NCBI RefSeq assembly: GCF_003367355.1
Contig: NZ_CP031413.1
Span: forward strand, 744,001-808,000
Direction of reading: 5' to 3'
Origin: Lysobacter sp. TY2-98
Lineage (GTDB): Bacteria; Pseudomonadota; Gammaproteobacteria; Xanthomonadales; Xanthomonadaceae
Length of the DNA: 64,000 nt
Part shown: positions 27,060 through 35,964 of the stretch, in pieces
Numbering within the stretch: position 1 is the first letter of the stretch
Layout: each line of letters opens with the position of its first letter
Position numbers and translations under genes: made by a program
The notes under the pieces: model-generated
What the model saw: the letters and a program-made list of their open reading frames with translations, nothing else
Told to the model about the DNA's origin: nothing
Databases searched by the model: none

Positions 27060-28046
27060 GTGTCCGTCGAGTCATTCCACATGGCCGACGTGCGCGGCAA
27101 GCGGCCGACGCGTCGTCGTGCCGTCGCCGTCGGTGAATTGCACCCGGGTGCGGAGGCTTACGCCGCGATCGTCGAGCGTCGCCTGCCCAAGGGCGACGCG
27201 ATGGTGATGGCGGAAATCGCCGGCCTGCAGGGCGCGAAGCAGGCGTCGAACCTGATGCCGCTTTGCCATCCGCTATTGCTCGAACTCGTGCGCGTGCGCT
27301 GCGTCCCGGTGCCGGAGCGCCACGCGATCCGCGTGTATTGCGAAGTGGCGACCGAAGCGCGCACGGGCGTCGAAATGGAAGCGCTCGCGGGCGCCGGCGC
27401 GGCATTGCTCACGCTGTACGACCTGACGAAGCCGGTCGAACCCGCGCTGTCGATCGAGGCGGTGCGCCTGCTGTTCAAGGAAGGCGGAAAGAAGGGTTTG
27501 TGGCGTCATCCGGCGGGCATGAGCGACGAGGAGATCGCGCACTATCGACCGCGCGACGTGGCGCGGCTCGACGGCGTTCGCTGCGCCGTGATCACGTTGA
27601 GCGATCGCGTCAGCGCCGGTGAAGCCGACGATGCGTCGGGCCCGGAACTCGCCAACGCGCTCGCGTCGCTCGGGGCGGATGTGCGCAGCGAACAGTTGCC
27701 CGACGGGATCGAACCGTTGCGGTCGCGCCTCGCGGCGTTGGCGCGCGATGAGATGCGTCTTTGCCTGTGCACCGGCGGCACCGGACTCGGCCCGCGGGAC
27801 TGCACGCCCGAAGCGCTGCTGCAGGCCGGGGGTATCGAAGTCGAAGGCCTCGCCGAAATGTTCCGAAGCGAAAGCCGCCACTACACACCACTCGCATGGC
27901 TCAGCCGTGCGCGGGCGATCCGTCTTGGCGGCATGCTCGTGATTGCGTTGCCCGGCAGTCCGCGCGCCGCGCGACAGGGTTTCGAAATCCTCGCGCCGCT
28001 GCTCGCGCACGCGTTGGTGATGGTCGAGGGGGCAGGGCACGCGTGA
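27060..28046 (+). CDS. Fused MoaC-MoaB molybdopterin protein
   Basis: The 328-residue product joins two enzymes. Residues 1 to about 158 are MoaC (cyclic pyranopterin phosphate synthase), with LMPLCHPLLLE, EARTGVEMEALAGA and a DLTKP motif. Residues about 168-328 are MoaB/MogA (molybdopterin adenylyltransferase), with LSDRVSAGEADDASGP and LCTGGTGLGPRDCTPEA. The start is GTG immediately after the moaA stop, with GGAGG 4 bases before it. Such fusions occur in other xanthomonads. It probably serves the second step (MoaC) and the step before molybdate insertion (MoaB) of one pathway. Confidence 0.93.
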   Translation: MSVESFHMADVRGKRPTRRRAVAVGELHPGAEAYAAIVERRLPKGDAMVMAEIAGLQGAKQASNLMPLCHPLLLELVRVRCVPVPERHAIRVYCEVATEARTGVEMEALAGAGAALLTLYDLTKPVEPALSIEAVRLLFKEGGKKGLWRHPAGMSDEEIAHYRPRDVARLDGVRCAVITLSDRVSAGEADDASGPELANALASLGADVRSEQLPDGIEPLRSRLAALARDEMRLCLCTGGTGLGPRDCTPEALLQAGGIEVEGLAEMFRSESRHYTPLAWLSRARAIRLGGMLVIALPGSPRAARQGFEILAPLLAHALVMVEGAGHA

Positions 28047-29284
28047 TCGACTACGACGACGCGCTGCGACGTCTGCTCGACGCCGCTAAGCCCCTTCCGT
28101 CCGAACGGATCGATGCAGCGGACGCGATCGGTCGCATCCTCGCGGCACCGCTGACGAGCGCGGAATCGCTACCGCCGTTCGACAACTCGGCAATGGACGG
28201 CTTCGCCCTGCGCACCGCTGGCGAGCCGATCGCTGCGGGGACCGAATTCGACGTGCAGGGCGGCCGCGCCGCCGGTGATGGCGCGGCGCAGGCGACGTCC
28301 GGCGCCTGGGAAATCATGACCGGCGCGCGCATGCCGGACGGGCTGGATGCGATCGTGCCGATCGAGCAGGTCGACGTGCTCGATACGGACGCCGACGGGC
28401 GGCCGTCGCGCATCCGCCTCACGGCCGCCGTTACGCACGCGCAACATCTGCGGCGCGCGGGCGAGGACATTGCGGCGGCCACTACCTTCGCATCGCCGGG
28501 AGCGCTTATCGATCCCGCAATGCGGATGCTCTGCGCTTCCGTCGGTATTGCGACGGTGGACGTCGTGCGTCGTCCTCGCGTGGCGCTGATCAACACCGGC
28601 CGCGAACTCGTCGACGATCCGCGGCAGCCCCTGGACGCCGGACAGATCCGCAATTCCAACGGCCCGTTTCTCGCGGCGCGGCTGCAGGCCGCCAGTGCCG
28701 ACGTCGTCGGAGCACGCACGGTCGGCGATGACATCGATGCGTTCCTCGAGGCCATCGCCTCACTGCCGCCGCACGTTGTGATCCTCAGTACCGGTGCGGT
28801 CTCGATGGGGCGTTTCGACTTCGTCCCGGAAGCACTGGCGCGCCTCGGCGCGACGACGTTGTTCCACAAGGTGCGCATCCGGCCGGGCAAGCCCATCCTT
28901 GCGGCGACGCTGCCGTCGGGCGCGCTGTTCTTCGGTCTGCCCGGCAACCCGGCTTCGACCGCCGTGGGCCTGCGCTTCTTCGTCGAACCCGTGCTGCGCG
29001 CGATGCTCGGCCTGCCGCCGGAGGTCGCGACGTTCCTGCCCCTGCGCGCGGCGTACACCAAACGCGTCCCGCTGCGCATGCACCTGAAGGCGCGCGTCGC
29101 GCTGGACGCGGATGCACGCGCGGGCGTCGAGGTCCTCGGCGGGCAGGAATCGTTCCGTATCCGCCCACTGCTCGATGCGAATGCGTGGGCGGTGGTGGAA
29201 CCGGACGTCGATGTGCTCGATGCCGGCGCGCGCGTGCGCGTGATGAGTCGCGGCCATCTCGAGCCGCTATCGGTGACGTCATGA
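28043..29284 (+). CDS. moeA: Molybdopterin molybdenumtransferase
   Basis: MoeA inserts molybdate into adenylylated molybdopterin. The 413 residues (411 in E. coli) show the DNSAMDGFA substrate loop near the N-terminus, GARMPDGLDAIVPIEQ, then the MoaB-like domain with STGAVSMGRFD, IRPGKP and GLPGNPAST, and a C-terminal beta domain. The GTG start overlaps the moaCB stop (GTGA). It ends overlapping moaD. In the usual GGVSVG motif this copy reads STGAVSMG, a mild variation. Confidence 0.93.
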   Translation: MIDYDDALRRLLDAAKPLPSERIDAADAIGRILAAPLTSAESLPPFDNSAMDGFALRTAGEPIAAGTEFDVQGGRAAGDGAAQATSGAWEIMTGARMPDGLDAIVPIEQVDVLDTDADGRPSRIRLTAAVTHAQHLRRAGEDIAAATTFASPGALIDPAMRMLCASVGIATVDVVRRPRVALINTGRELVDDPRQPLDAGQIRNSNGPFLAARLQAASADVVGARTVGDDIDAFLEAIASLPPHVVILSTGAVSMGRFDFVPEALARLGATTLFHKVRIRPGKPILAATLPSGALFFGLPGNPASTAVGLRFFVEPVLRAMLGLPPEVATFLPLRAAYTKRVPLRMHLKARVALDADARAGVEVLGGQESFRIRPLLDANAWAVVEPDVDVLDAGARVRVMSRGHLEPLSVTS

Positions 29285-29538
29285 CGACGGTGCACATCGA
29301 GCTGTTCGGCGCGCTTCGCGAAGTCGTTCCCGGCGCGCGTATCCACACGACGACGGAAGCGCGGACGGTCGGCGAACTGCGCGCACAGATCGATGCGGAA
29401 TCCGCCGGCTGGCCGGCGCAGGCCCGTGCACTGCTGTCGCGTTCGGCATTCGCGAGCACGACGACCGTGCTGCGCGATTCCGACCCGCTACCGGACGACG
29501 GCCGCCTCGCGCTGCTGCCCCCGGTGAGTGGAGGCTGA
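29281..29538 (+). CDS. moaD: Molybdopterin synthase sulphur carrier subunit
   Basis: An 85-residue ubiquitin-like protein ending in Gly-Gly (LPPVSGG). The terminal glycine carries the thiocarboxylate that MoaE uses to make the dithiolene of molybdopterin. The core reads VHIELFGALREVVPG with a beta-grasp pattern. The start overlaps the moeA stop (ATGA), and the longer in-frame start at 29185 is inside moeA. Confidence 0.93.
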   Translation: MTTVHIELFGALREVVPGARIHTTTEARTVGELRAQIDAESAGWPAQARALLSRSAFASTTTVLRDSDPLPDDGRLALLPPVSGG

Positions 29539-29539
29539 C

Positions 29540-29992
29540 GTGGGACCGGTGCATCTCGGCGTCGTCGACGCGACCACGGGGCCGCTCGACCTCGCGGCTG
29601 CGTTCGAGTTCGTCGCCGATCCGGGCTTCGGCGGCTACAACGCGTTCGTCGGACGCATCCGCGATCTGAATCATGGGCGGCGCGTGGCCGGTGTCAGCTA
29701 CGACATGTTCGACGCGCTCGCGATGCAGCGTTTCCGCGAGATCGCGGACGAGGCCATCGCCGCGTTCGGGCCGGACATCTGGATCTGGATCGAGCACGCC
29801 AAGGGTCGGCTGGATGTCGGCGGCATTGCGGTGGTGATCGCCGTCGGGACACGCCATCGCGACGAAGCCTTCCGCGCGTGCCGTCAGGTGATCGAGGCGG
29901 TCAAGCACACGGTGCCGATCTGGAAGCAGGAGCACTACGAGGACGGCAGCAGCGAATGGAGCGAGGGTTGCTCGCTGTGCCACGCGGAGTGA
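29540..29992 (+). CDS. moaE: Molybdopterin synthase catalytic subunit
   Basis: The 150-residue protein has the MoaE blocks GGYNAFVGRIRDLN, VSYDMF, WIEHAKGRLDVG and, with the catalytic lysines, VKHTVPIWKQEHY. It pairs with MoaD to convert cyclic pyranopterin phosphate to molybdopterin. I prefer GTG 29540, which has GGAGG 5 bases upstream and follows the moaD stop by one base; GTG 29528 overlaps moaD. Three cysteines near the end (EGCSLCH) are extra and could bind metal. Confidence 0.93.
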   Translation: MGPVHLGVVDATTGPLDLAAAFEFVADPGFGGYNAFVGRIRDLNHGRRVAGVSYDMFDALAMQRFREIADEAIAAFGPDIWIWIEHAKGRLDVGGIAVVIAVGTRHRDEAFRACRQVIEAVKHTVPIWKQEHYEDGSSEWSEGCSLCHAE

Positions 29993-30531
29993 CGCCGTTC
30001 ACTGGGGTTGTGCTCGCGGGCGGCCGGTCATCGCGCATGGGTCGCGACAAGGCGATGCTGGTGGTCGACGGCTGCACGCTGCTCGATCGCGCGATCGCGG
30101 TGCTGCGCGACGCGGGTGCGACGACGGTGCTGGTCAGTGGCGATCGGCCGCTTCACGGCGGCATCGGCGACCGCGTTCCATTCGCGGGGCCGGTGGGCGG
30201 CATCGCGAGCGTGCTGCCGGAAGTGGCCGATGGCGCTACGGTCGTGGTGCCGGTGGACCTTCCGGATCTGGACGTCGCGACTTTAGTTCAACTGCTGGGA
30301 GCGCTCGAACAGGCGCCCGCCGCGTGCTTCGAAGGGCATCCACTGCCTTGGGCTGCGCGCGTGGATCAGAACCTTCGCGTCGCGATCGAGCGCGTGATGC
30401 AGGAGATGCCCGGCGGCCCCGCAATGCGCGCGCTGCACGGCGCGATCCGGGGAATCGAGATTCCGCCGCCCGCACCGCATGTCCTGCGCAACCTCAACAC
30501 CCCCGCGGACTTCGAGGACTTCTCGCGATGA
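29989..30531 (+). CDS. mobA: Molybdenum cofactor guanylyltransferase
   Basis: MobA attaches GMP to Mo-molybdopterin to give the bis-MGD form used by DMSO-reductase family enzymes. The 180 residues start with GVVLAGGRSSRMGRDKAMLVVDG, the nucleotide-binding loop and conserved lysine. GPVGGIASVLPEV and VVPVDLPDL follow, and LNTPAD closes the domain. It is a little shorter than E. coli MobA. The GTG start overlaps the moaE stop. Confidence 0.9.
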   Translation: MTPFTGVVLAGGRSSRMGRDKAMLVVDGCTLLDRAIAVLRDAGATTVLVSGDRPLHGGIGDRVPFAGPVGGIASVLPEVADGATVVVPVDLPDLDVATLVQLLGALEQAPAACFEGHPLPWAARVDQNLRVAIERVMQEMPGGPAMRALHGAIRGIEIPPPAPHVLRNLNTPADFEDFSR

Positions 30532-30851
30532 AGGTGCAGTTCGACGACCGCCAGATTCGCATCCGCCTCGGCAAGGCGGAGTTCGCCTCGCTCCGTGAGG
30601 GCGTGCATCTAGACGTGCGTAACGAGTGGCCGGACGGAGCCTGGTCGCTCGCGCTCAGCGCTGGCGAGACGTTCCACCTGGCGGGCAACGACGGCGGCCT
30701 CGACGTCACCCTGCCGAAAGCCGACCTCGATGCACTGGCCGCCCGGCTGCCTGCGAAAGACGGCCTGCGCTACGCCATCGAGCGGCCGCAGGGCGCGCTG
30801 GACGTGACCGTCGAAGTCGATCTGCACGACGGCCGCACCCGCACGCGTTGA
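30528..30851 (+). CDS. Hypothetical protein at the end of the molybdopterin operon
   Basis: A 107-residue soluble protein starting VQFDDRQIRIRLGKAEFASLREG. The alternating charged and hydrophobic strands, WSLALSAGE and GLDVTLPKADL, suggest a small all-beta or beta-alpha fold. It resembles the poorly studied DUF7009-like proteins, but I am not sure. There is no signal peptide or helix. Its ATG overlaps the mobA stop, so it belongs to the Moco operon and may have an accessory role. This is context inference only. Confidence 0.7.
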   Translation: MKVQFDDRQIRIRLGKAEFASLREGVHLDVRNEWPDGAWSLALSAGETFHLAGNDGGLDVTLPKADLDALAARLPAKDGLRYAIERPQGALDVTVEVDLHDGRTRTR

Positions 30852-30982
30852 CGTTGGCGCCGAAAGCCCCAACCATTACGGCTCGCGTGGCGTCCCCGCC
30901 GCGCCCGAATGAGGTGGCCCGCGGGAACGCCGGCCGAGCGTGCGACATGAGCACTACCATCGCCCCGCGCTGAATTCCTCCC

Positions 30983-31002
30983 GCACCGGCCGCCGCCGGT
31001 GC
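30983..31002 (+). promoter_or_regulatory. Hairpin in the thrS leader
   Basis: GCACCGGC and GCCGGTGC, an 8-bp perfect stem with loop CGCC, lie 42 bases before thrS. It has no T tract. It could serve leader-based control of thrS, which in E. coli is autoregulated through hairpins that mimic tRNA-Thr, or be an mRNA end for the Moco operon. Confidence 0.35.
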
Positions 31003-31044
31003 CGCGTTCCCGTGCCGCTTCCGGCACCGAAATACCGGACCCCC

Positions 31045-32943
31045 ATGATCGCCATCACGCTGCCCGACGGCTCGCGCCGCGAGTTCGACCATCCCGTTTC
31101 CGTGTCCGAGGTTGCGGCCTCGATCGGCCCGGGCCTCGCCAAGTCCACCGTCGCCGGTGAAGTCGACGGCAAGCTCGTCGACGCCTGCGACGTGATCGAC
31201 CACGACGCGAAGCTCCGCATCATCACGCCGAAGGATCCCGAGGGCATCGAGATCATCCGCCACTCCTGCGCGCACCTCGTCGGCCACGCGGTGAAGCAGC
31301 TCTATCCGAACGCCAAGATGGTGATCGGCCCGGTGATCGAGGACGGCTTCTACTACGACATCTGGAACGAGCGCCCGTTCACGCCTGACGATCTCGTCGC
31401 CATCGAAAAGCGCATGGCCGAGCTGATCGACAAGGACTACGACGTCATCAAGCGCGTCACGCCGCGCGAGGAAGTCATCGCGGTCTTCAAGGATCGAGGG
31501 GAGGACTACAAGCTGCGCCTGGTCGAGGACATGCCCGACGAGAAGGCGATGGGCCTGTACCACCACGAGGAATACGTCGACATGTGCCGCGGCCCGCACG
31601 TGCCGAACACGCGCTTCCTCAAAGCGTTCAAGCTGACGCGCATTTCCGGCGCCTACTGGCGCGGCGACTCGAAGAACGAGCAGCTGCAGCGCATCTACGG
31701 CACGGCATGGGCCGACACCAAGCAGCTCAAGGCCTACATCCAGCGCATCGAAGAGGCGGAGAAGCGCGACCACCGCAAGATCGGCAAGCAGCAGGATCTC
31801 TTCCACCTGCAGGAAGAAGGCCCGGGCCTGATCTTCTGGCATCCGAAGGGCTGGTCGATCTGGCAGGTCGTCGAGCAGTACATGCGTCGCGTCTACCGCA
31901 GCTCGGGCTACCAGGAAGTGCGTTGCCCGCAGATCCTCGACGTGTCGCTGTGGCAGAAGTCCGGCCACTGGGACAACTACAAGGACAACATGTTCTTCAC
32001 CGAGTCCGAGAAGCGGACGTACGCGCTGAAGCCCATGAACTGCCCCGGCCACGTGCAGGTGTTCAACCAGGGCCTGCACAGCTATCGCGACCTGCCGATC
32101 CGCTACGGCGAGTTCGGCGCCTGCCATCGCAATGAACCGTCCGGCGCGCTGCACGGCATCCTCCGCGTGCGCGGCTTCACGCAGGACGACGGCCACGTCT
32201 TCTGCACGGAAGACCAGATCGAAGCGGAAGTCCGTGCGTTCCATGCGCAGGCGCTGAAGGTGTATTCGGATTTCGGCTTCACCGACATCCAGATCAAGAT
32301 CGCGCTACGTCCGGACAATCGCCTCGGCGACGACGCCACGTGGGACAAGGCGGAGGACGCGCTGCGTTCCGCGCTGCGTGCCGCCGGCGTCGAATGGGAA
32401 GAGCTGCCGGGCGAGGGCGCGTTCTACGGCCCGAAGATCGAATACCACCTGCGCGACGCGATCGGCCGCACGTGGCAGCTCGGCACGATGCAGGTCGACT
32501 TCATGATGCCGGCACGCCTCGGCGCGGAGTACGTCGACGAAGCCTCGCAACGCCGCCATCCGGTGATGCTGCACCGGGCCATCGTCGGCTCGATGGAGCG
32601 CTTCATTGGCATCCTGATCGAGCACCACGCGGGCGTCTTCCCGAGCTGGCTGGCGCCGATCCAGGCCGTCGTCATGAACATCACCGACGCCCAGGCGGAC
32701 TGGGTGGCCGATGTCCGGAAAACCCTTATGGATCAAGGCTTCCGGGTCGATTCCGATTTGCGGAACGAGAAGATCGGCTATAAGATCCGCGAGCACACGC
32801 TGCAGCGCGTGCCGTACCTGCTGGTGGTCGGAGACCGCGAGAAGGAGAACGGCATGGTCGCCGTGCGGACCCGCGGAGGGGAGGATCTGGGCTCGATGAC
32901 CGTCGACCAGTTCGCCGCGAGACTGCGAGGCGAGGCCCTCTAA
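31045..32943 (+). CDS. thrS: Threonyl-tRNA synthetase
   Basis: ThrRS charges tRNA-Thr. The 632 residues (642 in E. coli) contain the TGS domain (1-62), the editing domain with its zinc/serine-editing motif ([10 protein letters not shown]), and the class II catalytic core (NCPGHVQVF zinc site, [16 protein letters not shown] motif 2, [13 protein letters not shown] motif 3). A C-terminal anticodon-binding domain follows. I start at 31045; the longer frame from 30940 covers only the leader. It begins the thrS-infC-rpmI-rplT-pheST-ihfA cluster, conserved in gammaproteobacteria. Confidence 0.97.
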   Translation: MIAITLPDGSRREFDHPVSVSEVAASIGPGLAKSTVAGEVDGKLVDACDVIDHDAKLRIITPKDPEGIEIIRHSCAHLVGHAVKQLYPNAKMVIGPVIEDGFYYDIWNERPFTPDDLVAIEKRMAELIDKDYDVIKRVTPREEVIAVFKDRGEDYKLRLVEDMPDEKAMGLYHHEEYVDMCRGPHVPNTRFLKAFKLTRISGAYWRGDSKNEQLQRIYGTAWADTKQLKAYIQRIEEAEKRDHRKIGKQQDLFHLQEEGPGLIFWHPKGWSIWQVVEQYMRRVYRSSGYQEVRCPQILDVSLWQKSGHWDNYKDNMFFTESEKRTYALKPMNCPGHVQVFNQGLHSYRDLPIRYGEFGACHRNEPSGALHGILRVRGFTQDDGHVFCTEDQIEAEVRAFHAQALKVYSDFGFTDIQIKIALRPDNRLGDDATWDKAEDALRSALRAAGVEWEELPGEGAFYGPKIEYHLRDAIGRTWQLGTMQVDFMMPARLGAEYVDEASQRRHPVMLHRAIVGSMERFIGILIEHHAGVFPSWLAPIQAVVMNITDAQADWVADVRKTLMDQGFRVDSDLRNEKIGYKIREHTLQRVPYLLVVGDREKENGMVAVRTRGGEDLGSMTVDQFAARLRGEAL

Positions 32944-32962
32944 GGGCCTGGCTGCCGACTAG

Positions 32963-32984
32963 ACCGGCCGTCCGGACGGCCGGT
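32963..32984 (+). terminator. Perfect 22-bp palindrome between thrS and infC
   Basis: ACCGGCCGTCC followed by its exact complement GGACGGCCGGT, then TTTCC. It can fold as a hairpin just after the thrS stop and 22 bases before the infC start, where it could be an attenuator or processing site between the two cistrons. Confidence 0.5.
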
Positions 32985-33006
32985 TTCCATACCTGGAGAC
33001 CGCAAC

Positions 33007-33534
33007 ATCAGTACGCTCGAAAAGCCGAATCGCAAGAATGCTGAAATCCGCGTCCCGCGCGTCCGAGTGATCGGAAGCGACGGCGAGATGATCGGCGTGC
33101 TCACGCGCGACGAAGCCCTCACGATGGCCCAGGACGAGGGCCTCGATCTCGTCGAAATCCAGCCGAACGCGGACCCGCCGGTCTGCAAGATCATGGACTT
33201 CGGCAAGTTCCGCTTCGAGCAGCAGAAGAAGGCCAACGAGGCCAAGAAGAAGTCGAAGCAGGTCGAGATCAAGGAAATGAAGTTCCGCCCCGTCACCGAC
33301 GAGGGCGACTACCAGATCAAGCTGCGAAACATGCGCCGCTTCCTGGAAGAAGGCGACAAGATCAAGGTCAACATCCGCTTCCGTGGCCGCGAAATGAGCC
33401 ATCAGGAGCTGGGTCGCGAGATGGCCAACCGGATCGAGAGGGATCTGGGCGAGGACATCGTCATCGAGTCCCGGCCGCGCCTCGAAGGCCGCCAGATGGT
33501 GATGATGATCGCGCCGAAGAAGAAGCAGCCGTAA
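33007..33534 (+). CDS. infC: Translation initiation factor IF-3, with an ATC start codon
   Basis: IF3 binds the 30S subunit and rejects non-canonical start codons. Homology begins at once after ATC 33007 (STLEKPNRKNAEIRVPRVRVIG), whereas the first standard start is a GTG at 33067, which would cut off the conserved N-terminus. A GGAG lies 8 bases before the ATC. The resulting 175 residues match the usual length. Key regions are EGLDLVEIQP, PPVCKIMDFGKF and the C-terminal REMSHQELG and IAPKKK. E. coli infC uses ATT for self-repression; an ATC should behave likewise. It follows thrS by 63 bases. Confidence 0.93.
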   Translation: MSTLEKPNRKNAEIRVPRVRVIGSDGEMIGVLTRDEALTMAQDEGLDLVEIQPNADPPVCKIMDFGKFRFEQQKKANEAKKKSKQVEIKEMKFRPVTDEGDYQIKLRNMRRFLEEGDKIKVNIRFRGREMSHQELGREMANRIERDLGEDIVIESRPRLEGRQMVMMIAPKKKQP

Positions 33535-33553
33535 CGGCCGCTTCGGACGCAGG

Positions 33554-33576
33554 ACGGCCCGCTTCGGCGGGCCGTT
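33554..33576 (+). terminator. UUCG hairpin after infC
   Basis: ACGGCCCGC, loop TTCG, GCGGGCCGT, then TTCGCG: a 9-bp stem with a stable UUCG loop 19 bases after infC. The T tract is poor. It suggests that infC transcription ends or is processed before rpmI, unlike in E. coli. Confidence 0.65.
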
Positions 33577-33581
33577 CGCGC

Positions 33582-33930
33582 TTCTGGCCTGGTGCCCGGG
33601 CCGTCTCCATTAGCCCGCGTTGCGACCTGCCGACGTGGGAGGGGGGCGACGCACGTGAGTGGCGGCTGTCCGCTTGCCTTAGGCGCGGCGCCATGGGCCC
33701 ACGACTACCGCGGGCTCGTCGGCCGGCTGAGAGCGCCGGTCAATGCTCATCGGAGTTGAATGGGCGCCGAGCCGACGGACCGCCCACCGGTCAGCGAGGA
33801 CGATGGAGGCCGCGCCGTCACTGCGCTGCAGTTGGGGGTGAGCCCGGTCGCGCCTGACCCGATCCGATCCCGAGCGTCCCTCGCCCCGGGCGGCGGTCCG
33901 CTGCCGCCGGCACGCCCGCGCTAACCGATT
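33582..33930 (+). other. Non-coding stretch between infC and the rpmI promoter
   Basis: About 350 bases with no convincing gene on either strand. Short open frames (for example 33679-33960 on the minus strand) have arginine- and proline-rich translations typical of GC-rich non-coding DNA. G-rich runs occur around 33641-33650. An unrecognised small RNA cannot be excluded. Confidence 0.4.
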
Positions 33931-33934
33931 CAAT

Positions 33935-33963
33935 TTGCACGGGTTTAACGGCTCGTGCACAAT
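33935..33963 (+). promoter_or_regulatory. Likely promoter of rpmI-rplT
   Basis: TTGCAC, a 17-base spacer, CACAAT. The -10 box matches four of six consensus bases. It sits at the edge of the hairpin-rich leader and explains transcription of rpmI after the infC hairpin. Confidence 0.5.
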
Positions 33964-33970
33964 ACGCGGC

Positions 33971-34119
33971 CCGGTTCACGCCGGGCGTGCCGCGAGGCAC
34001 TTCAGGACCCGTCACGACCGGCTCGCCGGTTCGTAGACCAACACGCCGGTATGGGCAGGACGGAAAGCGTGGCGCAGGCCACCGCCCAGCCAGTCAGAAA
34101 CTCCGATTAGGACATCGCA
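33971..34119 (+). promoter_or_regulatory. Structured leader of rpmI-rplT (probable L20 autoregulation site)
   Basis: Four short perfect hairpins follow one another: CCCGG/CCGGG (loop TTCACG, about 33971-33986), GTGCC/GGCAC with a GCGA loop (33988-34001), ACCGGC/GCCGGT (about 34018-34031), and GTGGC/GCCAC with a GCAG loop (about 34070-34083). Ribosomal protein L20 represses this operon in other bacteria by binding an mRNA structure that mimics its 23S site. Whether this leader does so is inferred from position and structure. Confidence 0.5.
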
Positions 34120-34317
34120 ATGCCCAAGATCAAGACCAATCGGGCGGCGGCCAAGCGCTTCCGGAAGACCGCTTCCGGCAAGTACAAGTGCGGCCACGCC
34201 AACAAGAGCCACATCCTCACCAAGAAGGCGACCAAGCGGAAGCGCAACCTGCGGCAGACGAACCACGTTCGTGCCGAGGATGCGGGCCGTCTGGACCGCA
34301 TGCTTCCGTATCTCTGA
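34120..34317 (+). CDS. rpmI: 50S ribosomal protein L35
   Basis: A 65-residue, very basic protein, [20 protein letters not shown], with [19 protein letters not shown] in the middle, the standard L35 sequence. The start follows a GATTAGGACATCGCA leader, with GGA as a weak ribosome site. It precedes rplT by 13 bases, as in nearly all bacteria. Confidence 0.97.
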   Translation: MPKIKTNRAAAKRFRKTASGKYKCGHANKSHILTKKATKRKRNLRQTNHVRAEDAGRLDRMLPYL

Positions 34318-34330
34318 GGAGGGCTGAACA

Positions 34331-35934
<1,604 letters not shown>

Positions 35935-35964
35935 CCGCCCGACGGACCGCACTGGAATTCCTGA

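Noticed and set aside
33679..33960. Minus-strand ORF of 93 codons between infC and rpmI
   Set aside because: Arg/Ala-rich translation with no domain; it covers the rpmI promoter; ORFs of this size are expected by chance in GC-rich DNA.
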